Part shown: positions 1-7,318 of the stretch, piece by piece
How the letters are laid out: each line of letters begins with the position of its first letter
Position numbering within the stretch: the first letter of the stretch is position 1
Source of the DNA: Verrucomicrobiota bacterium
GTDB taxonomy: Bacteria; Verrucomicrobiota; Verrucomicrobiia; Limisphaerales; JACPZS01
Reading direction: 5' to 3'
NCBI GenBank assembly: GCA_016195385.1
Contig: JACPZS010000088.1
Coordinates: 1 to 45,807 of the forward strand
DNA: 45,807 nucleotides
Made by a program: the position numbers and the translations under genes
Notes under the pieces: generated by a model
What the model saw: only the letters and a program-made list of their open reading frames with translations
Told to the model about the DNA's origin: nothing
Databases searched by the model: none

Positions 1-385
1 CGTCGCAAATCTGAACTTGGCCGGTGGCTGTGTCGGCGACGGTGTCCTCCTGCATCACAACGGCGTCGCTCCCGCGCGGCAGCGCCGAGCCAGTGAACAC
101 GCGCACGCAGCCGCCAGCGGTGACTTCATCGGGAAACGTCTCACCGGCGGCGACGCGGCCGAGTTGACGAAGGATGACTGGCTTCGTGGCGCTGGCTCCG
201 GTCACTTCATTCGCTCGCACGGCGTAACCATCCATGGCCGAATTATCAAAGGCGGGCAGATCCAGCGCGGCGGAAATCGTTTCAGCACAGATGCGCCCGT
301 GGGCTTCCGCCAGAGGGATTGACTCGGCATCCAGCGGCTGAATTGCCAAAAGGATGCGGCTTAGGGCTTCTTCTAGTTCGAGCAT
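1..385 (-). CDS. moeA: MoeA, molybdopterin molybdenumtransferase (N-terminal part)
   Basis: The minus strand reads open from an ATG at 385 to the window edge, giving the first 128 residues of a protein normally about 400 long. It begins MLELEEALSRILLAI and contains the MoeA hallmark DNSAMDGYAVR (about residues 47-57), then FTGSALPRGSDAVVMQED (about 99-116), which matches the MoeA domain III motif. MoeA inserts molybdate into adenylylated molybdopterin in the last step of molybdenum cofactor synthesis in the cytoplasm. The gene runs off the left end, so its C-terminus and downstream partners are not visible. It is divergent from the porin gene that starts at 690. Identification rests on motif recall and is strong. 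Confidence 0.93.
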   Translation of the reverse strand, partial: MLELEEALSRILLAIQPLDAESIPLAEAHGRICAETISAALDLPAFDNSAMDGYAVRANEVTGASATKPVILRQLGRVAAGETFPDEVTAGGCVRVFTGSALPRGSDAVVMQEDTVADTATGQVQICD

Positions 386-689
386 GTTTGATCTGCTCGA
401 AAAGCTATCGTGAGCAAAGGCGGCTTACAAGCGAATGCCCAAGAGCAACTGCCCCGACCGACCTCGCCGGCGAAACACGCGGCCTTTTGACGAAAATAAA
501 AGCGGCGACACGCCTTTCGCTTTTGCGTTTGCTGAAGTGATCGCATCCAGCGACGCCCATGTCCCCAAATGAAAGTGTCGGGATGTGTCGAAAGTGTTGA
601 TGCTTGGCACGACGGCTTGAAAGCTTCGCCTGGTCGCGCGCCACGCCTGCCTGGTTGACAATCAACGAATTTTTCTGGATTCATGGCGC
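386..689. other. Intergenic region between divergent moeA and the porin gene
   Basis: This gap of about 300 bp must hold the start signals for both divergent genes. A TTGACA hexamer at 655-660 is followed 17 bases later by GATTCA (678-683), only 7 bases before the porin start; it would give an almost leaderless transcript and is a weak call. Open frames here on both strands show no recognisable protein and are probably chance in GC-rich DNA. No RNA gene or strong hairpin was seen. Confidence 0.4.
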
Positions 690-2069
690 ATGTCCCTCGA
701 TCAATCTTTGTCCATCCAGAAACTGCCGCGGAATTTTGCCAAACTCCTTTCGCTTTCGACCGCGCTGATCATGACTGGCTTTGCGCCCTGGTCCGTTGAC
801 GCCAGCGGCATTTATCGCAACGGCGTCGGCGCGCGCGCGATGTCGCTCGGCGGCGCGGACGTGGCGTGGGCCGGCGACGCGCTGGGCGCGATGAGCCTCA
901 ATCCTGCGGGACTCGGCTTCCTCAAAGACACTTCGCTTGATGTCAGTTTCGCGGGCGCGCTGCTTGACGCGAAGTTCACGAATCCGGTCAATCGCGACGG
1001 CTATTTGAAAAACTCGCTCGGCGGGCTGGCCGACGCCGCGCTCGCGATCCCCGTCGGCTCGACGCCGGTGACGCTTGGGCTAGGCGTGATTCCCGATTCG
1101 TTGTTGAGCGCGAACTGGCGTTACACCGATGCGCCCGGTGGACTCGACGGCGTGACGAGTTACGGATTTCAGAAGCATCATTCGGAAATTATTTTGCTGC
1201 GCACGGCTTTGGGCGCGGGCGTTGCGCTCGGCGAAAAAATTTCCGTCGGCGCGAGTCTCGGCGTGGTTTACAACCGCAACACGCTCCAGTCTCCGTATAT
1301 TTTTCAAGAGCAACCGGCGTTGCGCGGCGCGAAGACGCTGCTCGATCTCGGCACGGACGGCTTCGGCGTGAATGGCAACTTCGGTGTTTTGTTCCGACCG
1401 CATCCGGACTGGCAAATCGGCCTCGCGTATCGCACCGAGACGCGTATTCGCAGCCACGGCGAAGCTTCGGGAAACGCCGGCGTGCAGCTCAAATCACTCG
1501 GCGGATTGTTTGCGCTCGCGCGGCCGGACTTTCATTACGACGCCGAGGTGGTGAACACTTTTCCTCAGATGATTTCAGGCGGCGTTTCCTGGCGCGCACA
1601 TCCCCGGCTGCGGCTCACGACGCAGGTGGATTGGGTGAACTGGCACGACGCGTTTGACCGCGTGCGGATCAAACTCAGCAACGGCGACAACGCGGATTTG
1701 AACGGACTGGCCGGCGGAAATTCGCTCGAAGATTCGGCGCCGTTGAATTGGAAAGACGCCTTCGTCTATCGCGCCGGAGTTGACTTCGCTGTGTCGGAAA
1801 ATTTTCACCTGCGCGGCGGCTATTCGTATGGCCGCAATCCCGTGCCGGCAGAAACGCTCACGCCGCTCACGGCGGCCATCGCCGAACACACTTTCACCGC
1901 CGGCATCGGCTTCACGCGCGGACGTTACCAGATCGATTTCGCTTACCAGTATGATTTGCCGGTCACAGGTCGGGTCGATGTCAGCGCGCTGCGCTCCGGT
2001 GAATACAGCCGCAGCGAAGTGGATTTGAGCATCCACTGGATCGGTCTCACGACTTCGATTCGCTTTTAA
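690..2069 (+). CDS. FadL/OmpP1/TodX-type outer-membrane transport protein
   Basis: The 459-residue product starts with a signal-peptide-like stretch (LLSLSTALIMTGFAPWSVDA, about residues 19-38). The mature N-terminus contains GARAMSLGGADVAWAGDALG and then NPAGLGFL, which is the signature of the FadL/TodX family. The rest alternates short aromatic beta strands and turns, and the protein ends in phenylalanine (SIRF), as expected for a Bam-assembled beta barrel. Family members move long-chain fatty acids or hydrophobic aromatics across the outer membrane. Length is normal for the family. The substrate cannot be told from sequence. The next gene, a CobW GTPase, starts 54 bp downstream on the same strand, so co-transcription is possible but no functional link is evident. 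Confidence 0.88.
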   Translation: MSLDQSLSIQKLPRNFAKLLSLSTALIMTGFAPWSVDASGIYRNGVGARAMSLGGADVAWAGDALGAMSLNPAGLGFLKDTSLDVSFAGALLDAKFTNPVNRDGYLKNSLGGLADAALAIPVGSTPVTLGLGVIPDSLLSANWRYTDAPGGLDGVTSYGFQKHHSEIILLRTALGAGVALGEKISVGASLGVVYNRNTLQSPYIFQEQPALRGAKTLLDLGTDGFGVNGNFGVLFRPHPDWQIGLAYRTETRIRSHGEASGNAGVQLKSLGGLFALARPDFHYDAEVVNTFPQMISGGVSWRAHPRLRLTTQVDWVNWHDAFDRVRIKLSNGDNADLNGLAGGNSLEDSAPLNWKDAFVYRAGVDFAVSENFHLRGGYSYGRNPVPAETLTPLTAAIAEHTFTAGIGFTRGRYQIDFAYQYDLPVTGRVDVSALRSGEYSRSEVDLSIHWIGLTTSIRF

Positions 2070-2123
2070 ACGAGTCGGGCAGCGCGGGCTTGCGCTTGCG
2101 ACGGAAGCGGTCAATTTTCCCAC

Positions 2124-3173
2124 ATGAAACAGAAAGAACCGATTCCCGTCACGGTGCTGACCGGCTTCCTCGGTGCAGGCAAGACGACGCTGCTGAATCA
2201 CTTGATCACGCAGCCCCACGGACTCAAGTGCGCGATCATCATCAACGAATTCGGCGCAGTCAGCATCGACAACCAGCTTATCGTCAGCGTCGATGAAGAA
2301 ATCGTCGAATTGAACAACGGTTGCCTCTGCTGTCGCGTGCGCGGCGATTTGGTCAAGAGCCTCGCGAACCTTTTTCAGAAACAGAAACGCTTCGATTATG
2401 TGCTCATCGAGACGACCGGCCTCGCCGATCCCGGCCCGGTCGCGCAGACGTTCAACATGCCGGAACTGGCGAAATCACTCCGGCTCGACGCCATCGTGAC
2501 GGTCGCCGATGCGAAGCATCTGGAGAAAGAACTCGCCGACGCGCCGGAAGCCACGGCGCAGATCGCGTTCGCAGACGTTGTGCTGCTGAACAAAACGGAC
2601 TTGGTGACGGAAGCGGAGTTGGATCGCGTCGAGGCACGCATTCGTCGCATGAATCCGCTGGCGCGGATTCATCACACGCACAAGTCGCAAATCGACGTGG
2701 CAAAAATTTTCAATTTGAAGGCCCGTGATTTGACCGCGCCGCTGACCATGCCCGAACCGGAGCACCCACATGGGCATCCGGAGCATGTGCATGACGAGCA
2801 TTGCGGCCACGATCATGACCATGATCACGGTCACGATGAACATGAGCACCATCATCACGAACACGCGCACGACGAAAGCGTGCGGTCGTTCTTCATCAGC
2901 GATGAGCGCGCTCTCGATTTGAAGAAAATCGAAGCCTGGCTCGGCGAAGTCATCAACACGCTCGGGCCGAACATCTATCGCAGCAAAGGCATCCTGCACA
3001 TCAAAGGGCAGGGCAAGCGCGTTGTGTTTCAAGGCGTCCAGCAGATGTTCGACGCCGCGCCGGAGCGATTTTGGAACGCGGGCGAGAAGCGCGTCAACCA
3101 GCTCGTGTTCATTGGCAAGGAACTCGATGAAGCCAAAATCCGCGCCGGATTCGAGGCGTGTGTGGTCACGTAA
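2124..3173 (+). CDS. CobW/COG0523-family GTPase metallochaperone
   Basis: This 349-residue protein has Walker A GFLGAGKTT (residues 14-22), the COG0523 metal-binding motif GCLCC (66-70), the switch/Walker B region ETTGLADPG (96-104) and the base-specificity motif NKTD (156-159). A linker at about 213-249 is extremely histidine- and aspartate-rich, with runs of alternating H/D and a HHHH. The CobW C-terminal domain follows from about residue 253. Such proteins use GTP to deliver zinc or another metal to client enzymes, or to support cobalamin synthesis; the His-rich linker suggests a Zn(II)/Ni(II)/Co(II) handling role. No cobalamin genes lie nearby and no Zur site was recognised, so the metal and client remain unknown. 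The ATG at 2124 gives an immediate GTPase domain start. Confidence 0.92.
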   Translation: MKQKEPIPVTVLTGFLGAGKTTLLNHLITQPHGLKCAIIINEFGAVSIDNQLIVSVDEEIVELNNGCLCCRVRGDLVKSLANLFQKQKRFDYVLIETTGLADPGPVAQTFNMPELAKSLRLDAIVTVADAKHLEKELADAPEATAQIAFADVVLLNKTDLVTEAELDRVEARIRRMNPLARIHHTHKSQIDVAKIFNLKARDLTAPLTMPEPEHPHGHPEHVHDEHCGHDHDHDHGHDEHEHHHHEHAHDESVRSFFISDERALDLKKIEAWLGEVINTLGPNIYRSKGILHIKGQGKRVVFQGVQQMFDAAPERFWNAGEKRVNQLVFIGKELDEAKIRAGFEACVVT

Positions 3174-3253
3174 CGGGCGAAGCTCGCCGTCGTCATTTCG
3201 AGCAGTTGAGCCGAAACCATCCGATTAATCAGAACACTCGCCCATAAACCTGA

Positions 3254-3309
3254 AGGCAAAAAGATGATGGGCAAGAAGATTGAATTTTCTTGCCTCCATC
3301 TTTTTGCCT
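3254..3309. repeat. Long stem-loop built from a degenerate 15-mer tandem repeat
   Basis: The arm at 3254-3277 is nearly fully complementary to 3287-3309, with one bulged base and a mismatch, around a 9-base AT-rich loop. The left arm itself consists of two degenerate copies of a unit near GGCAARAAGATKRWG. It lies 80 bp after the cobW stop and 40 bp before the fmdB-like start. It could terminate cobW transcription, although there is no clean T-run after the stem, or it could be a dispersed palindromic repeat. Confidence 0.6.
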
Positions 3310-3348
3310 GAGTGTTACACTTACGGCAACGAAACCGAAAATTGAGCC

Positions 3349-3594
3349 ATGCCCATTTACGAATACGAACTTTGCGATGGAAGCTGCGCGGCGTGTGGTG
3401 GCCGCTTCACTTTGCGGCGTCCGCTCAGTGCGAAGGAATTGACGCATTGTCCCGCGTGCAAAAAACCGGTGCGCAAATTGATCTCGACCTTCAACTCACC
3501 GATCAAACTCAAGCCGCTTTCCGTTTCCGAAGCGAAGAGCGCCGGCTTCACCGTTTTGAAGCGCGTGAACAAAGGCGAGTACGAGCGGCAATAG
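3349..3594 (+). CDS. FmdB-family zinc ribbon protein
   Basis: This is a small protein of 81 residues. It starts MPIYEYELCDG, the typical FmdB opening, has one CxxC pair at CAAC (residues 14-17), and a second at CPAC (35-38), consistent with a single zinc-binding ribbon. It continues KPVRKLISTF, also typical (family members usually have VxKLIS here). The family is named after the putative regulator FmdB of formamidase operons; its real function is largely unknown. A stem-loop separates it from cobW upstream. Both are metal-related, but a functional link is inference only. Confidence 0.85.
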   Translation: MPIYEYELCDGSCAACGGRFTLRRPLSAKELTHCPACKKPVRKLISTFNSPIKLKPLSVSEAKSAGFTVLKRVNKGEYERQ

Positions 3595-3859
3595 CTTTTC
3601 AGTCCTTGCCGGAGTTTTCCATTTCTGCCCCAACGCTTGAGCGGCATGTGAATTTGCGGAAGAGATTGCGGTGGCTGTCGAATGATTTCCAAGAATCTGA
3701 GTAGCTTTTGGCTTGGTCGGGGCACGGCTGTGCCCGAAGGGGCAGCCGCGGTGAGCAGTCATCGTATTCAAAGCAATCCCCGTGTTGCTGCGGCTGGTCT
3801 TGCGACACAACCGCCCCCCGCCAGCGGACTATGTTTGGTTTTGACGCCAGTATGGGCCG
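3595..3859. other. Intergenic region between the FmdB-like and HEPN-like genes
   Basis: No gene is supported here; a 61-codon open frame covering 3682-3867 has no recognisable features. A small perfect hairpin lies at 3720-3735 (GGGCAC/GTGCCC around GGCT) without a T-run. Base composition changes shortly after this gap, so it may contain the left junction of a transferred segment. Confidence 0.4.
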
Positions 3860-4654
3860 GTGATTGAATCAAGCCGTGAAAAGGGCACGAACCTCACTTC
3901 AGCCTCGGAAAAGCCAATATCCAATAGCACCGACTTTTCTCGGCTCACTCAAATGTTAACGCGGGACGATGACGCTATGAACCTTGATCGCGTTGATGCT
4001 TTCCTCACATTCCTCAACATAGAGGTGAGTTCCGCCGTGAAGGAGCTTGAGAAGGTAGCTGAAGACAGTCGTAAGCACCTTCAGAAATTGGTCTATGCGA
4101 ACGTGGTGGATAGGTTCGATGCGACCGTCGATCATCTTCTCATCGACAACGTCACCTTCGAGCCTCTCCTGAGCGAGACTCTTGAATCACTGCAGGACAA
4201 GATTACCGAAGGTGATGTGCTGAAGTTATTGTCGTCTGCGACTGACGTTCCGGCCCGAATTCGAGAGAGATGTGAGGGGGTTCTTCGGGGCGGGTTGCTC
4301 CGCGAGAGGCATTCTCGAAAGGTGAAGAAAGTTTTCGAGGTTTTGGCGAACAACCAGAGTCTTAACAAGCCACGAGTGAACATCAACACCGGTGCAATCC
4401 TCGCCCAGTTTAAGTCCCACAACAAAAAGATTCCCGCTTCAATTCCTGGTTATGCGGACTGGCTTTACTCACGCCGCAACGCAATAGTCCACGGAGGCGG
4501 CGGGGTAAGGATGTTGTCAAATGATCTGAAGCAACTGAAGGAGACTTATCACTGCGATGTTGCGAAAACCGTCAAACTAAAGATCGGGTCGATCACCAAT
4601 GCAGTTGAGTTTTTCCGTTCTGCGCTCCAACTCCTGAAGGGCACCGCAAGTTAA
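3860..4654 (+). CDS. HEPN-like protein of unknown function
   Basis: This predicted soluble, mainly alpha-helical protein of 264 residues uses a GTG start at 3860; ATGs at 3953 (residue 32) and 3977 (residue 40) are plausible alternatives, because the first 30 residues are low complexity. Near the C-terminus is YSRRNAIVHGGG, where R206-N207-x3-H211 fits the R-[N/D/H]-x3-H signature of HEPN domains. Many HEPN proteins are metal-independent RNases in toxin-antitoxin, abortive-infection or RNA-processing systems; others only bind nucleotides. No small antitoxin or nucleotidyltransferase gene is adjacent. Codon use is visibly less GC-rich than in the neighbours, which suggests horizontal transfer. 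The HEPN call rests on one motif plus helix content, so it is moderate. Confidence 0.55.
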   Translation: MIESSREKGTNLTSASEKPISNSTDFSRLTQMLTRDDDAMNLDRVDAFLTFLNIEVSSAVKELEKVAEDSRKHLQKLVYANVVDRFDATVDHLLIDNVTFEPLLSETLESLQDKITEGDVLKLLSSATDVPARIRERCEGVLRGGLLRERHSRKVKKVFEVLANNQSLNKPRVNINTGAILAQFKSHNKKIPASIPGYADWLYSRRNAIVHGGGGVRMLSNDLKQLKETYHCDVAKTVKLKIGSITNAVEFFRSALQLLKGTAS

Positions 4655-4893
4655 CAAGGTGCTCCAGTGAACCGAAGTCAGAACAACTAGACAGGCCCCG
4701 CTGAGTTCGGATTCTGCTTACTGGGCAATCGGGCCGTTCGGGAGAATGAGCTCGCGACTGTTGCAGTCGCTGCGTCGGGCTTTTCGGCTTAATTAGTCGG
4801 AGAATTCGGAACGGAATCCGGCTTTGCTTGTCAAAGCAGTATCAAAATTGACTCGCAAATCGAAGCCCGGTCGAGCACCTTGCCACCAGAGTT
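4655..4893. other. Intergenic region upstream of the first DUF4175-like gene
   Basis: No gene is visible. A perfect 7-bp hairpin occurs at 4754-4770 (GCGACTG, loop TTG, CAGTCGC), about 100 bp after the HEPN-like stop; it has no T-run, so a terminator role is uncertain. No convincing promoter was identified for the gene starting at 4894. Confidence 0.35.
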
Positions 4894-6819
4894 ATGAGCG
4901 AATTCCAAGTCATTGAAAGAGTTCTCGAACAGACCGTGCGTCGGCGTCGTTGGAGTCGCGCTTGGCGCAGCTTGTGGCGGGGCTTGTTGTGGGGTTGCGT
5001 CGCCTGGCTCGTCATCATCGTCGCGCACAAAATTTTCCCGCTGCCGGACGCTAGTGTGAGCTTCGGCTTCTTCGTTTCCTTCGCTTCAGCATTGATTGGG
5101 TTTTTCGCCGGCTGGTGGCGCAAGCCGTCGCTCGCCGCGACTGCGCGCTGGATCGATGACCGCCAGCAGTTGCAGGAGCGCCTGAGCACCGCGCTGGAAG
5201 TTGCACCGTCCGCGACCGGCAACTGGCGCGATTTGCTCCTCACCGATGCCGCCGGGCACGCCCGGAAGTTGGATTTGAAAAAGTTGATTCCGTACGGTCT
5301 GCCGTCGGCCTGCCGCTGGATTGTTCTTCTGCTTGTCGTCGGCGTTGGACTCGGTTTCGTGCCGGAGTACCGCAGCAAGGCTTACCTGCAAAAGAAACGC
5401 GAGGCCGAGAACATTCGCGAGACGGGCAAGCAAATGGCCGAGTTGGTGCGCCGCAATTTGGACAAGCGCCCGCCCGCGATGGAGCCGACGCGCAAGTCGA
5501 TGGAGAGCGCCGCCGAACTGGGCGACTTGCTGACGAAAGCGAAACTGACGCGCGCCGACGCGCTGAAAGATCTGGCGAGTGTCACGGATAAACTGCAGCA
5601 GCAGGTGAAGGAGTTGACGCAGAATCCCGCGCTCAAGCGCATGGAACAAGCCGCGCGCACGCCCGGCGGCAACAGCGAATCAGCAGCGGCGTTGCAGAAG
5701 AAGATTCAGGATTTGCAGAAGGCGCTCGGCGACAAGAACGGCAATCCGGATGCGCTCGAAAAGTTGAAGAAGGATTTGCAGAAGCTAAAGGAAGCCGCGT
5801 CCGGCATGGCGAGTCAGAATTCATCGAAAGCTGACGCCGCGCGCGACCAACTCGCGAAGTCGCTCGCCGCGCTCTCGCAGCAGGCCAAGGATCTCGGCGC
5901 GTCGCTGCCGAGTCTTGAAGCCGCGATCGAAGCGTTGCAGGCGAATCAAGCCGATATGTTTTTGAAGGAGATGAATCTCGCGATGCAGGATCTCGAGAAG
6001 ATGAAAGAGCTGGCGAAGAATCTTCAGCAGATGCAGCAGCAGGCCGACCGGCTCGGCAAGGATCTCGGCGAGCAACTCAAGTTCGGCCAGGCGGAGATGG
6101 CGCAAGCGACGTTGCAAAAGATGGTGGAGAAATTGCAGTCGGCGAATCTGACGCCGGAAGAGTTGAAGAAAATTCTGGAGGAAGTCTCCAAGGCGGTCGA
6201 TCCGGCCAGCCCTTATGGCAAAGTCGCCGAGTTGTTGAAACAAGGCGCGCTACAGTTGCAGAAAGCTCAGAAAGGCGACGCCGCGAAATCGCTTGCCGAG
6301 GCCGCGAAGGAATTGAAGAAGCTCATGGATGAAATGGGCGACGCGCAGTCGCTGTTGGCCACGCTCGACCAGTTGAAGCAGGCGCAGATGTGCATCGGCA
6401 ATTGCATTGGCTGGGGGCAATGCAAGCGGCCGGGTTTCAATCCCAATGGCCGTTTGCCGGGATACGGCGTTGGCACTTGGAGCGACAGCCAGGGCGAGTG
6501 GGACGGCGAGCAAACGCAACTTTGGGACAACTCGAACATGAATCGTCCGGACATGGCTTCCAAAGGTTTGACGGATCGTGGTGACGCGCAGCTTCCCGAC
6601 GGTCTCACACCCACGAAAGTGCGCGGGCAATTCACGCCGGGCGGCTCAATGCCGAGCATCACTTTGAAGGGCGTCAGCATCAAAGGACAGAGTTCGGTGG
6701 CGTATGAGCAAGCCGCCGTCGCCGCCCAGAGCGACGCCCAGAGTGCCTTGAGCCAGGAACAGGTTCCGCGCGCGTATCAAGGAGCGGTTCGGGATTACTT
6801 CGACGATTTGAAGAAGTAG
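4894..6819 (+). CDS. DUF4175-like membrane-anchored coiled-coil protein
   Basis: The 641-residue product has three hydrophobic segments (about 28-45, 55-73 and 138-156). These are followed by about 350 residues of highly charged, Q/K/E/A-rich heptad sequence typical of a long coiled coil, then a Gly/Asn-rich C-terminal region with QMCIGNCIGWGQCKRPGFNP. The three-helix N-terminal layout and the conserved arginines in the cytosolic loop match the larger DUF4175 protein at 11364-14480, so the two are probably paralogs. In Verrucomicrobiota and Planctomycetota such genes sit in MoxR/VWA clusters; the next original gene here is moxR at 7319. Function is unknown; an envelope scaffold or a partner of the MoxR ATPase is inference. 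Confidence 0.65.
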   Translation: MSEFQVIERVLEQTVRRRRWSRAWRSLWRGLLWGCVAWLVIIVAHKIFPLPDASVSFGFFVSFASALIGFFAGWWRKPSLAATARWIDDRQQLQERLSTALEVAPSATGNWRDLLLTDAAGHARKLDLKKLIPYGLPSACRWIVLLLVVGVGLGFVPEYRSKAYLQKKREAENIRETGKQMAELVRRNLDKRPPAMEPTRKSMESAAELGDLLTKAKLTRADALKDLASVTDKLQQQVKELTQNPALKRMEQAARTPGGNSESAAALQKKIQDLQKALGDKNGNPDALEKLKKDLQKLKEAASGMASQNSSKADAARDQLAKSLAALSQQAKDLGASLPSLEAAIEALQANQADMFLKEMNLAMQDLEKMKELAKNLQQMQQQADRLGKDLGEQLKFGQAEMAQATLQKMVEKLQSANLTPEELKKILEEVSKAVDPASPYGKVAELLKQGALQLQKAQKGDAAKSLAEAAKELKKLMDEMGDAQSLLATLDQLKQAQMCIGNCIGWGQCKRPGFNPNGRLPGYGVGTWSDSQGEWDGEQTQLWDNSNMNRPDMASKGLTDRGDAQLPDGLTPTKVRGQFTPGGSMPSITLKGVSIKGQSSVAYEQAAVAAQSDAQSALSQEQVPRAYQGAVRDYFDDLKK

Positions 6820-6822
6820 GCC

Positions 6823-6847
6823 AAGCCGAAACTCAAAAACTCAGAAA
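6823..6847 (+). repeat. Left copy of a perfect 25-bp inverted repeat
   Basis: This 25-bp sequence, starting AAGCCGAAACTCAAAAACTC and ending AGAAA, starts three bases after the stop of the DUF4175-like gene. It is exactly the reverse complement of 7270-7294. The identity ends sharply on both sides. The arm contains two near-copies of a 7-8-base unit (AAACTCA, AAAACTCA). Confidence 0.95.
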
Positions 6848-6864
6848 CAAAATCACGAGCAACT

Positions 6865-7260
6865 GTGGATAACGAAGAGTTGATTCGGCGGATCATTGGC
6901 GCGGCCATAGCGGTTCACAAGGAGCTTGGGCCGGGTTTTCTGGAGTCGATCTACGAGGCCGCACTGTGCATGGAATTGGAGCGGTTGGGAATCTTGTTTG
7001 AGCGTCAGAAGACCGTGAATATTCTTTTTCGCGGGAAGGTCATTGGAGAGCATCGGCTAGATTTGCTGGTTGAAAAAACGGTTATCGTGGAAAACAAGGC
7101 CGTGCTCGCGATGGATAAAATTTTCTTCTCCATCGTTCGCTCTTACCTCAAGGCAGCAAATCTAAAAGACGCCCTCTTGCTTAATTTTGCCGCGATGCCA
7201 TTGACCATCAAACGCGTTGGCTCCGAAGACGCACACCGTTATCTGGAGGCCGGCGATTGA
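6865..7260 (+). CDS. GxxExxY protein (PD-(D/E)XK_3 nuclease-like fold)
   Basis: The product has 131 residues from a GTG start at 6865, which places the family's conserved N-terminus at residue 1; no clear ribosome-binding site precedes it. It contains GFLESIY (24-30), the family's G-x-x-E-x-x-Y signature, preceded by AAIAVHKELGPG. The nuclease-like acidic residues follow as D66 (HRLDLLVE) and E76-x-K78 (VENKA). The family has a PD-(D/E)XK-type core, but no biochemical role is firmly established; some members are encoded in 23S rRNA intervening sequences. All the putative catalytic residues are present, so the protein may be active. It sits inside a 25-bp inverted-repeat cassette inserted between two host genes. 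Confidence 0.9.
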   Translation: MDNEELIRRIIGAAIAVHKELGPGFLESIYEAALCMELERLGILFERQKTVNILFRGKVIGEHRLDLLVEKTVIVENKAVLAMDKIFFSIVRSYLKAANLKDALLLNFAAMPLTIKRVGSEDAHRYLEAGD

Positions 7261-7269
7261 AACAAATTC

Positions 7270-7294
7270 TTTCTGAGTTTTTGAGTTTCGGCTT
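7270..7294 (-). repeat. Right copy of the perfect 25-bp inverted repeat
   Basis: This is the reverse complement of 6823-6847 with no mismatch. It begins nine bases after the GxxExxY stop codon and ends 24 bases before the moxR start. Confidence 0.95.
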
Positions 7295-7318
7295 AAATCC
7301 GTTTGTGATTTTCCCTCT

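Larger units (their letters stand above)
6823..7294. mobile_element. 472-bp cassette: GxxExxY gene between perfect inverted repeats
   Basis: Two identical 25-bp arms in inverted orientation bracket a single small gene and nothing else. The cassette separates two genes that are usually neighbours, a DUF4175-like gene ending 3 bp before it and moxR starting 24 bp after it. A transcript of this unit would fold into a long stem with the gene in the loop, much as the protein-coding intervening sequences of 23S rRNA do in bacteria that carry them. Mobility is inference; no transposase or convincing target duplication is visible. Confidence 0.6.

Noticed and set aside
373-684. Minus-strand frame of 103 codons upstream of the porin
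   Set aside because: It overlaps the moeA start, has no family features, and three staggered frames here look like chance in GC-rich DNA.
3720-3735. Hairpin after the FmdB-like gene as a terminator
   Set aside because: The stem is only 6 bp, lies 125 bp after the stop and has no T-run.
3682-3867. 61-codon frame before the HEPN-like gene
   Set aside because: No motif, no conserved start context, and composition is like the intergenic surroundings.
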